A stretch of 24,884 bases of DNA from UBA5209 sp034002865 (lineage in GTDB: Bacteria > Patescibacteriota > Dojkabacteria > SC72). The stretch spans positions 1-24,884 of the forward strand of contig JAVEZR010000008.1 of assembly GCA_034002865.1 (NCBI GenBank). The letters run 5' to 3'. This document shows, piece by piece, positions 7,722-15,178 of the stretch; position 1 is the stretch's first letter; each line of letters begins with the position of its first letter. The notes below the pieces were generated by a model that was not told the DNA's origin, ran no database searches, and saw nothing but the letters and a program-made list of their open reading frames with translations. Both the position numbers and the translations under genes were made by a program.

Positions 7722-8561
7722 ATGTCTAACAAGAAGGAGAGTAATGGTAAGGAGATATTTAATGGTTTACATATATTTGAAGGTGAGAGTGTAGATAAGT
7801 TTGTAGAGAGATTTCTATCTAGGTTAAACAATTCTTTAGAGAAAGAGATACGTGGACAGATTGATAAACTAAAGGTTGAGTATAAAAGGGATAGGCAGAA
7901 TGCTATTAATACAGGTATTACTGCTAAGGTAGAAGAAGATATAAAGGGGTGGGTGTGTCCTAGAATTCCAAAGTGGATTAATTCAGATCATTTAACAGTA
8001 TTAGGTATTATAGCTGTCTTTATTGTAGCTGCTGGTTTTATCTTAGGTTTTTCAGAGAGGCTGTATTTACTCCTTGTACCTTTGGGTCTTTTCCTTAATT
8101 GGTTTGGTGATTCCTTTGATGGTAGTTTAGCAAGATACAGGAAGAAGACTAGGCCTAATTACGGCTACTATATTGATCATATGGTAGATGCTATCGTTAT
8201 TATCATCTTTGCTTTAGGTTTGGGTATCTCTGGGTTTGTAAGAATAGATTTGGCATTACTTTTTGCAGTTATGTATATGGCATTAATGATACATGTAGAA
8301 TTAGTTACTTTTGTTCAGAACAGTTTTAAATACTCTTTCGGATTAATAGGTCCTACTGAGATGAGAATACTTGGGGTATTGATTACTATATATATGTATA
8401 TAGCTCCTGTGGAGTACTTTAAGGTTTTTAGTCAGTATATCTCTCAGTATGATATTGCCATTTTACTTGTATGTATTGGTATGGCTGCTGTACTTTTCTT
8501 TAGCGTTATAAAGAAGGGATTAGAACTGGATAAGGTTGATAAGGCTAAGTGGAAGAAGTAG
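7722..8561 (+). CDS. CDP-alcohol phosphatidyltransferase family membrane protein
   Basis: A 279-residue integral membrane enzyme that should join a CDP-activated lipid head (CDP-diacylglycerol or similar) to an alcohol such as glycerol-3-phosphate or inositol phosphate. The family signature D-G-x2-A-R-x8/9-G-x3-D-x3-D is complete: D133-G134, A137-R138, G148, D152 and D156 (numbered from the ATG at 7722). Several hydrophobic helices surround it, and a charged ~80-residue N-terminal part precedes them. The open frame begins inside the tRNA at 7608, but that start would place tRNA sequence in the protein. The ATG at 7722, 33 bases after the tRNA, is the first plausible one. The exact substrate cannot be told from sequence. 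It may share the tRNA transcript. Confidence 0.88.
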   Translation: MSNKKESNGKEIFNGLHIFEGESVDKFVERFLSRLNNSLEKEIRGQIDKLKVEYKRDRQNAINTGITAKVEEDIKGWVCPRIPKWINSDHLTVLGIIAVFIVAAGFILGFSERLYLLLVPLGLFLNWFGDSFDGSLARYRKKTRPNYGYYIDHMVDAIVIIIFALGLGISGFVRIDLALLFAVMYMALMIHVELVTFVQNSFKYSFGLIGPTEMRILGVLITIYMYIAPVEYFKVFSQYISQYDIAILLVCIGMAAVLFFSVIKKGLELDKVDKAKWKK

Positions 8562-8599
8562 ATTTAAGTACTTTTTAATATCCTAAGTGTAAGCTTTTA

Positions 8600-8621
8600 C
8601 TATCTAAATTTAATTAGATAG
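8600..8621. repeat. Inverted repeat just upstream of the LPKTS surface-protein gene
   Basis: CTATCTAA (8600-8607), a 6-base spacer, and TTAGATAG (8614-8621) form a perfect 8-base dyad that ends 3 bases before the ATG at 8625. It lacks a following T tract, so it is not an ordinary terminator. It could be an operator or a weak RNA hairpin over the start site. No function is shown, and AT-rich DNA produces such dyads by chance. Confidence 0.4.
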
Positions 8622-8624
8622 GCA

Positions 8625-9830
8625 ATGCTTAAGAAAATATTTCTTACTCTCTTTTTCCTTTCTCTTCCCTCTTTAATATACGCAGACTATTTCCATCCGT
8701 ACGGTGACTGTAGTCAGAATCGTTTCTTTGATACTCTTGGATATGGAGTTGAGAGTTTAGCGAAGAGAGGGGAGTGTCCAAACTGTTTACAGTTTGATTC
8801 TGATGATGTAAAGGGTAGTGATACTGGGTATCTTTTAGAAAGTGTGAGCCTGAATGACTTAACATATCCAGACTTCTCTCATGGATTAATAAGGAGACCG
8901 AATCTTCACTCTTCTGTTTCTCTTCCTCCTCAATCTACTGTTAGTTTTGTATATTGGTATAGGAATGAGACAGGTGATAGAGTAAATATCCCTTCTTTGG
9001 GAGTATTCCTTTCTAAGACACTTCTGGAGCTTGGTGATCTTAGAAAGGTATTAGATATTCAGGGGGAGTATGAGGAGCCCTCTTTTAATATTCTTACATG
9101 GAGTTATAAGAGAAAGGGAATTTTAAAAAGATATGAGGGATTAGGTCTTGTAAATAGTAATTCTACTGGATCAATAGTGCTGGATTCTGTGACTGTTAAA
9201 TCACCATTGCTTTTTGAGAAATGGGAAGCTCAGGTAGATGGAGGCAGTGCACTGGTAAGGGTATATGTTAGAAATATCTCAGAGTATGTACTTCCTAATA
9301 TTGAATATACACATTCAGATTTTTTCCTTAAGAGAGATTTTCTTGCAGGTGAAGAGTATATATATGAATACAGTGTAGAGGTAGCTAGTGAACAGAGTTT
9401 AGGATATGCAGGGATATATAACCCGAATGTACACAGGGAGTGTGCTGTAATGGGGGATCATATGGATTCATATGTGGTGGGTAATGCTGTTGCGCTGTTT
9501 GGTGTAAGGGAGGATGGTAATTCTCTTAACTATGCTGCTTCAAGAGTAAAACCTTTTGGAGAGGATTTCTGTGTAACAAGAATTGCATATACAGAGTACT
9601 CTGGGGAGATTATTTTAAAAAAAGATATTGAGGAGGAAGTTGAGCAAGATTCTGTTGTTGATGAAGATGATATCTCTGAAGAGGAGTCTCCTACTATAAT
9701 AGAGGGGGGCTTTGTATTGGGTGTAAAGAGTTTGCCAAAGACTTCTAAATTTCCTTTAGTAATGTTTCTTCCTTTACTCTTTGTTGTAGTAGTAGTTCTA
9801 GTTTGGTACTATCTTAGAAGGAAAGTATAG
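8625..9830 (+). CDS. Exported surface protein with LPKTS sortase-like C-terminal tail
   Basis: A 401-residue exported protein, unrecognised apart from its ends. The signal peptide is MLKKIFLTLFFLSLPSLIYA, with likely cleavage after IYA. The ectodomain has several cysteines in its first 40 mature residues (GDCSQN, GECPNCLQ) and more near residues 270-315, then an acidic stretch (EEEVEQDSVVDEDDISEEES). The C-terminus is VLGVKSLPKTS, a ~19-residue hydrophobic helix, and LRRKV. That order (LPxT motif at 370-374, membrane span, positive tail) is the cell-wall sorting signal of sortase substrates, with Ser in place of the usual Gly. VLG before the motif is frequent in CPR proteins of this kind. No sortase gene is in the window. 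The next gene starts 2 bases after its stop. Confidence 0.75.
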   Translation: MLKKIFLTLFFLSLPSLIYADYFHPYGDCSQNRFFDTLGYGVESLAKRGECPNCLQFDSDDVKGSDTGYLLESVSLNDLTYPDFSHGLIRRPNLHSSVSLPPQSTVSFVYWYRNETGDRVNIPSLGVFLSKTLLELGDLRKVLDIQGEYEEPSFNILTWSYKRKGILKRYEGLGLVNSNSTGSIVLDSVTVKSPLLFEKWEAQVDGGSALVRVYVRNISEYVLPNIEYTHSDFFLKRDFLAGEEYIYEYSVEVASEQSLGYAGIYNPNVHRECAVMGDHMDSYVVGNAVALFGVREDGNSLNYAASRVKPFGEDFCVTRIAYTEYSGEIILKKDIEEEVEQDSVVDEDDISEEESPTIIEGGFVLGVKSLPKTSKFPLVMFLPLLFVVVVVLVWYYLRRKV

Positions 9831-9832
9831 AT

Positions 9833-11248
9833 ATGAAAATACGATTTACAATACCATCCTACGTATTAAAAGTAGCTAGGATGCTAACAAAAGAGGGTTA
9901 TGAAGTATATCTAGTAGGGGGAGCCCTTAGGGATATCGTTATGGGCAAAACTCCTCATGACTATGATTTAGCGACTAATGCACTCCCTGATGAGATGTTG
10001 GAGATATTTCCTAAATCTGTTTCTACAGGTGCAAAGTTTGGAACAGTGCTTGCATTAGTAACGGATTCTAATGGTGAGAGTATGCAAGTAGAGGTTACAA
10101 CATTTAGAAGTGAATCTGAGTATGTAGATGGTAGATGGCCAAGTAAGGTTGAATTTGTTTCTGATATTAATATGGATTTAGGTAGGAGAGATTTCACTAT
10201 TAATGCGATGGCAATGGATCTTTCTTCAGCTAATTTGGATGTAGAGGGTGAACAGGAGTGGGATATTCATGATCCTTTTAGTGGTATTGCTGATATTAAT
10301 TCAAAACTAGTAAGGGCTGTTGGTACTCCAATTGAAAGATTTAAAGAGGATGGATTAAGAGCTTTTAAGGCTTGTAGGTTGGCTTCTCAATTAGATTTTG
10401 AAATAGAGGGGGAAACATTTGAAGCTATTAAACAGGCAATACCTGTAGCTAAGAAAGTCTCTATGGAGCGTATTAGAGATGAATTTATGAAATTACTTCT
10501 TAACTCTCCAAAGCCTTCTAAAGGTATTGAGTTAATGAGAGAGAGTGGGTTGTTAAATATTTTCTTACCTGAGTTACTGGAAGGGTACGGTGTTGAGCAG
10601 AAGCTGTATCATGCTCACGATGTGTATTGGCACGCTCTTAAGACATGTGATTTAGCTCCGGATAGTGTTAAATTAGCTGCTCTTTTGCATGATATTGCTA
10701 AGCCAAGAACAGATATGGGTAATGGACATTTCTACGGTCATGATAGTGTAGGGGCAGAGATGGCAGGAGATATTCTAAAGCGTATGAAATTTTCGAAGTC
10801 AGAGATAGAGAGGGTTAAGCTATTAATTAGAAACCATATGTTTTACTATCCACATATCGAGGGTGAGGTAGAGAAAGAGGGTATGGAGAAATTAATACTA
10901 ACTCAATGGAGTGATTCTGCTGTAAGGAGATTTTTAAGAAGAGTAGGTGAGGAGAATATTGAAGATCTGTTTAAGTTAAGAATTGCAGATGCATCATCTA
11001 ACCCTAAGACAGCATTTAAGCCAGAGGAGATAACTGAGTTGCAGAAACATATATCTAAGGTTTTACAAGAGGATATGGCACTAAAAGTTACTGACTTAGA
11101 GATAGATGGGGAAGATTTAAAGAGTCTAGGTGTACAACCTGGTGCTAAAATGGGAAATATATTACGAAAGCTTTTAGATATGGTAATAGAGGATCCTCTT
11201 TTAAATACAAAAGAGAAGTTATTGGATGAAGTACGTCGTATGTTGTAA
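9833..11248 (+). CDS. cca: CCA-adding tRNA nucleotidyltransferase
   Basis: Adds or repairs the 3' CCA of tRNAs. This protein has the class II head motif VGGALRDIVMGKTPHDYDLAT, with GG at 29-30 and metal-binding D43 and D45. The neck and body follow (RRDFTINAMAMDL, RFKEDGLRAFKACRLASQL), and then an HD domain around residues 250-340 (HDVYWH, ALLHDIAKP with H286-D287, GHFYGHDSVGAEMA). At 471 residues it matches bacterial CCA enzymes with an HD domain. The tRNA-Ser gene in this window lacks an encoded CCA, so such an enzyme is needed. A poly(A) polymerase is the other member of the family, but the HD domain and length favour CCA addition. It starts 2 bases after the surface-protein gene. Confidence 0.92.
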   Translation: MKIRFTIPSYVLKVARMLTKEGYEVYLVGGALRDIVMGKTPHDYDLATNALPDEMLEIFPKSVSTGAKFGTVLALVTDSNGESMQVEVTTFRSESEYVDGRWPSKVEFVSDINMDLGRRDFTINAMAMDLSSANLDVEGEQEWDIHDPFSGIADINSKLVRAVGTPIERFKEDGLRAFKACRLASQLDFEIEGETFEAIKQAIPVAKKVSMERIRDEFMKLLLNSPKPSKGIELMRESGLLNIFLPELLEGYGVEQKLYHAHDVYWHALKTCDLAPDSVKLAALLHDIAKPRTDMGNGHFYGHDSVGAEMAGDILKRMKFSKSEIERVKLLIRNHMFYYPHIEGEVEKEGMEKLILTQWSDSAVRRFLRRVGEENIEDLFKLRIADASSNPKTAFKPEEITELQKHISKVLQEDMALKVTDLEIDGEDLKSLGVQPGAKMGNILRKLLDMVIEDPLLNTKEKLLDEVRRML

Positions 11249-11279
11249 TATTTATTAATTAAATTCTTGACTGCCCGAT

Positions 11280-12707
11280 ATGAAGATACAATTTTGTGGT
11301 GCAACTAGAACAGTAACAGGATCTTGTTACTATGTAGATACAGGTGAATTTAAATTTCTTGTAGATTGTGGTGCTTTCCAAGGTAAAGATGCTCTTGAGA
11401 AGTTAAACTATGAACCTTTTCCATTTGATCCTACACAATTAGATGCAATCTTTCTTACTCATGCTCATTTTGATCACTGTGGGAGAATCCCTATACTTGT
11501 TAAACAGGGATTTCATGGGAGGATTTTCTCTACACAACCAACTAGGGATTTAGCTAAGATTGTACTTTTAGATGCTGCTAAACTTCAGCAGGAATCATAT
11601 GAGAGATGGAGTGCAAGGAGTAAAGATGAGGCACCAACGGAGGGACTTTCTGCAGAGGGATCTCTGTATGAACAGAGGAAGCCTCTTTTTTCTGAAGAGG
11701 ATGTAGAGGGTATGTTTCAATATTTTGAGGTATACCCATACGGATCTTCTGTAAATTTACATAACGGGGTTGAATTTAGATTTAGAGATGCAGGTCATAT
11801 ATTAGGATCTGCAATGATTGAATTTTGGATTAAGACAGAGAGTGGGAGAGAGAGGAAAATAGTGTTCTCAGGTGATTTGGGTCAACCAGGAGCTAGGATT
11901 GTAAGAGATCCGGATATGGTAAGGGAGGCCGACTATATAATCTGTGAATCTACATATGGTAATAGATTGCACAAGAACAAAGATGAGACTGTATTAGAAT
12001 TGCTATCAGTATTAAAACAAGCACAAGAGGAGGATGGTATTGTTCTAATACCCTCATTTGCTATAGAGAGAACTCAAGAGATTCTGTATGAGATTAACCT
12101 CTTTGTTGAGAACAGGCTACTTAGAGAAGTTCCAATATATCTTGATAGCCCTATGGCATCTAAAGCTACTGCAGTATTTAAACAGTATCCGACCTTCTAC
12201 GATGAAGATGCAAGACGATTGTTAGATAAAGGGGATGATCCTTTCAACTTCCCAGGTTTGCATACTACAGAATCTGCAGAGGAATCTAAGAGGTTAGTGA
12301 ATAGAACAGGTATAGTGATAATTGCAGGGAGTGGTATGTGTACTGGTGGAAGAATAGTGCATCATATTAAGAATCATATTCATAAGGCTAATACTCATAT
12401 GATATTTGTAGGATATCAGGTAGAGGGTACTTTAGGTAGAAGATTAGTAGATGGGGAGAAAGAGGTACGGGTTATGGGTCAAAACTTAGAGGTTAATGCT
12501 CAGATTCACACCTTAGGAGGATTCTCTGCTCATGCAGATCAGAGAGACTTAAGGTACTGGTTAAGGAGTTTTGGTCATACACCAAAGAAGATCTTTATAA
12601 CTCATGGTGATGAAGAGATAGCTATCGGTTTTGCTTCTAATATTAAATCAGAGTTGAATGTAGAAACAGATGTTCCTAAATTAAATGAAGAGTATGAATT
12701 GAAGTAA
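11280..12707 (+). CDS. Metallo-beta-lactamase/beta-CASP ribonuclease
   Basis: A 475-residue RNase of the beta-CASP branch of the metallo-beta-lactamase superfamily (the CPSF73/YsiA-like group). The zinc motif HAHFDHCGR (H61, H63, D65, H66) is intact. Downstream come GHILGSAMIE (third histidine), FSGDLGQPG (bridging Asp) and beta-CASP motifs with ESTYGNRLH, LIPSFAIERTQEIL and GSGMCTGGRI. Near the end is the FSAHADQRDL/ITHGDEE pair of the post-beta-CASP part. All expected ligands are present, so it should be an active endo- or exonuclease on RNA. It is followed with no gap by the R15P isomerase gene (stop 12705-12707, ATG 12708), so the two are likely co-translated. Confidence 0.92.
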   Translation: MKIQFCGATRTVTGSCYYVDTGEFKFLVDCGAFQGKDALEKLNYEPFPFDPTQLDAIFLTHAHFDHCGRIPILVKQGFHGRIFSTQPTRDLAKIVLLDAAKLQQESYERWSARSKDEAPTEGLSAEGSLYEQRKPLFSEEDVEGMFQYFEVYPYGSSVNLHNGVEFRFRDAGHILGSAMIEFWIKTESGRERKIVFSGDLGQPGARIVRDPDMVREADYIICESTYGNRLHKNKDETVLELLSVLKQAQEEDGIVLIPSFAIERTQEILYEINLFVENRLLREVPIYLDSPMASKATAVFKQYPTFYDEDARRLLDKGDDPFNFPGLHTTESAEESKRLVNRTGIVIIAGSGMCTGGRIVHHIKNHIHKANTHMIFVGYQVEGTLGRRLVDGEKEVRVMGQNLEVNAQIHTLGGFSAHADQRDLRYWLRSFGHTPKKIFITHGDEEIAIGFASNIKSELNVETDVPKLNEEYELK

Positions 12708-13652
12708 ATGAAAATAGAAAAAATATTAAATATAGAAAAAGAGATAAAAGATTTGAACATACAGGGGGCTACTAATATTGCTATTGCAACTTTAGAGGGA
12801 ATGAAGACATATCTTCAAGAGTCCAAGGTGACAGAGAAAGAGCTGTTTTACAATGAGTTTATACAGGTTGGTAATATGTTAGCAGATGCTAGATTGAACG
12901 AACCTCTTGCTAGAAATGGAGTAAAGTATATTAAGTATATGGTAAAAAAGAATAATTCTGATTTACATACATTGGAAAGTATGAAACAGAGCTTAGATGA
13001 GTACTGTGATAGCTATCTATACATGATATCCGATTCTAAGAGAGCTATCATTGATAGCTGTGTTCCGTATGTTAAAAATTTAGAGAATGTACTTACTCAT
13101 TGTCACTCTTCAACAGCAGTATCTTTAATAAAAGGTATAGCTGAGGGTAAGGAGTCCTTTGATGCAGTTTGTACTGAAACTAGACCTCTAATGCAAGGGC
13201 ATAAGACTGCAAAAAGTCTTTTAGAGGGAGGTATTTCTACTACCTTAATAGCTGATAGCGCTGCAGAGTCATTTGTAATAGGTAGGGGCTCTATCTCCAT
13301 TGATGGAGTATTAATGGGGTGTGATCAGATTACCATGAAAGGGTACTGTATAAACAAGATAGGGAGCTGGGGTATTGCTATGTCTTCTTTCTATGCAAGT
13401 AAACCTTTATATGTTGTTTCACCCCTTTTGAAGGTAGACCCTAACATAGGGGTAGATAACATAGTAATAGAGGTTCGTGAAAGTAAGGAGCTATGGAGTG
13501 ATGCACCTAAGGGTCTTAATATGTTTAACCCTGCTTTCGAAATTATTGATAGTAACCTTATTACCGGTTTCTTGACCGAATTTGGTATATTAAAACCAAG
13601 CGAGATTGCTGATGTAATTAAAGCTAAATACTCGTGGCTATTTGAATCTTAA
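12708..13652 (+). CDS. Ribose-1,5-bisphosphate isomerase (eIF2B-alpha-like)
   Basis: A 314-residue member of the eIF2B alpha/beta/delta-like isomerases, most like the archaeal/CPR ribose-1,5-bisphosphate isomerase that makes ribulose-1,5-bisphosphate in the AMP pathway. Key motifs are LTHCHSSTAV with Cys132, CTETRP at 155-160, EGGISTTLIADSAAE at 173-187, and GCDQI with Asp206. The Cys and Asp correspond to the catalytic pair described for the archaeal enzyme. The related methylthioribose-1-phosphate isomerase (MtnA) is longer and would not be expected beside AMP phosphorylase. The next gene, 17 bases away, is AMP phosphorylase, whose product is this enzyme's substrate, and that context decides the assignment. 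Confidence 0.85.
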   Translation: MKIEKILNIEKEIKDLNIQGATNIAIATLEGMKTYLQESKVTEKELFYNEFIQVGNMLADARLNEPLARNGVKYIKYMVKKNNSDLHTLESMKQSLDEYCDSYLYMISDSKRAIIDSCVPYVKNLENVLTHCHSSTAVSLIKGIAEGKESFDAVCTETRPLMQGHKTAKSLLEGGISTTLIADSAAESFVIGRGSISIDGVLMGCDQITMKGYCINKIGSWGIAMSSFYASKPLYVVSPLLKVDPNIGVDNIVIEVRESKELWSDAPKGLNMFNPAFEIIDSNLITGFLTEFGILKPSEIADVIKAKYSWLFES

Positions 13653-13669
13653 ATTAAATACACAGAATT

Positions 13670-15178
13670 ATGGCGCTATATCTGAAGAGTAAGAAAATTG
13701 ATCTCGGAGCAGGTAAAGACCTGTTTATTGTAGTGCATCAAAGTGATGCAGATGACCTAGGTATCAATGAGGGAGAGATAGTTTTACTAGGTTACAAGGA
13801 TGTAGAGCTTTACGTAAAAGTTATAATTACAGACTCCGAGGTAGCTATAGGAGAAGTGGGGCTGTATGAGGAGATTCCTGAGGAATACCACATACCAGAG
13901 GGTATGAAAGTAATGATAGATATACCTAATGCAGGTAAGTCTCTAGAGGCCATTAAGAAAAAGATCTCAGGTCAGAGGCTAAATGAGGAGGAGATACTCG
14001 CAATTATGGAGGATATTGGCTCTAGGAAGCTTAAGGAGACAGAGGTAGCGTTCTTTGTTTCTACATTCTTTAATCCAGGGTTTAATGATGATGAGATTAA
14101 ATGGATGACTAAAGGTATGGCCGAATCAGGAGAGATACTTGAGTTTAAGTACATTAAGAAGAACAAAGAGTTGGTTGTAGATAAACACTCGATAGGTGGT
14201 ACGGCTGGTAAGGGTATTACCCCTATACTAGTTCCAATACTTGCTGCTAATGGCCTTGTTGTTCCTAACAGTTCCACAAGAGCAATAACTTCACCTGCGG
14301 GTACAACAGATATATTAGAGACTGTACTACCGGTAGCATTAACAAAAAAGAAGGTGTATGAAGTTGTTGAGAAAACCGGAGCATGTATGATATGGGGAGG
14401 ATCATTGTATTTAGCCCCAGCAGATGATGAGATTATTAATGTAGAGAGATCTCTTAAGATTCAGGAATTTCAGAAGGTGCTGGTAAGTATAGTTGCTAAA
14501 AAAATAGCGATGGGAGTTACCTCTGTATTAATAGATCTGCCATATGGTAGAGGTACTAAATTAGAGAGACCGGATGACTTGGAGTTTTTAGTAAGAGAGT
14601 TCGAGAAACTATTCGCTCAATTTGGGATTAAGTGTGTAACATACAAGAGGATAGTGAGAGGTCCTGATGGTAATGGAGTAGGCCCTATCCTTGAAATGAG
14701 AGATTGTTTAAGAGTACTGGAAAGAGATGAGAAACGTCCTTTAGGTATGGAAGAGATAGTGTTGGGTATGGCAGCGGAGATATTTGAACATAACGGTAGG
14801 GCGAAGAAGGGGGAGGGTAAAAAAGTTGCTCTAGAGCTTCTAGATTCAGGTAAAGCACTAGCTAAATTCTGGGAGATAGCGAAAGCACAGGGTGCTAAGA
14901 GTATTGTTAAAGCTCAAGATCTTAAACCAGGTAAGCTAGTACATGAGGTCTTATCTCCAAAGAGTGGAGAGCTAAAATATATATGTACAAGAGAGATAGT
15001 TGAGATTGCTAGATCTTTAGGAACTCCTAAGATAAAGGAGGCTGGTATATATCTTCATAAGCTACCGGGTCAGAAGGTTGAGAAGGGAGAACTCTTAATG
15101 ACTTTGTATGCTACTACTCCAGATAGAATGGAAGATGGTGTTAAGGCTATAAATCTTAAAGAGCTTTACGAGTTCTAA
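13670..15178 (+). CDS. AMP phosphorylase (archaeal/CPR type)
   Basis: Converts AMP and phosphate to adenine and ribose-1,5-bisphosphate. At 502 residues it matches archaeal AMP phosphorylase and is longer than the usual bacterial thymidine phosphorylase. The N-terminal ~85 residues form the extra domain seen in AMP phosphorylases. The glycosyltransferase core then follows, with DKHSIGGTAGKG (171-182, phosphate binding), SSTRAITSPAGTTDILE, and WGGSLYLAPADDEII. A C-terminal barrel-sandwich part (GIYLHKLPGQKVEKGELL) completes it. It lies 17 bases after the R15P isomerase gene. Its last 23 bases overlap the convergent gene on the other strand. No RuBisCO gene is in the window, so the third step of the pathway must be sought elsewhere. 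Confidence 0.93.
   Translation: MALYLKSKKIDLGAGKDLFIVVHQSDADDLGINEGEIVLLGYKDVELYVKVIITDSEVAIGEVGLYEEIPEEYHIPEGMKVMIDIPNAGKSLEAIKKKISGQRLNEEEILAIMEDIGSRKLKETEVAFFVSTFFNPGFNDDEIKWMTKGMAESGEILEFKYIKKNKELVVDKHSIGGTAGKGITPILVPILAANGLVVPNSSTRAITSPAGTTDILETVLPVALTKKKVYEVVEKTGACMIWGGSLYLAPADDEIINVERSLKIQEFQKVLVSIVAKKIAMGVTSVLIDLPYGRGTKLERPDDLEFLVREFEKLFAQFGIKCVTYKRIVRGPDGNGVGPILEMRDCLRVLERDEKRPLGMEEIVLGMAAEIFEHNGRAKKGEGKKVALELLDSGKALAKFWEIAKAQGAKSIVKAQDLKPGKLVHEVLSPKSGELKYICTREIVEIARSLGTPKIKEAGIYLHKLPGQKVEKGELLMTLYATTPDRMEDGVKAINLKELYEF

Noticed and set aside
7508..7831. Minus-strand open frame of 107 codons across the tRNA
   Set aside because: It reads the antisense of tRNA-Ser (the familiar SGIRTHGTETRTTVFKTVTF string of false proteins) and overlaps two real genes.
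10903..11304. Minus-strand frame of 133 codons
   Set aside because: It is the shadow of the CCA-adding enzyme and beta-CASP starts, is Ser/Leu-rich without domain signs, and runs across two well-supported genes.
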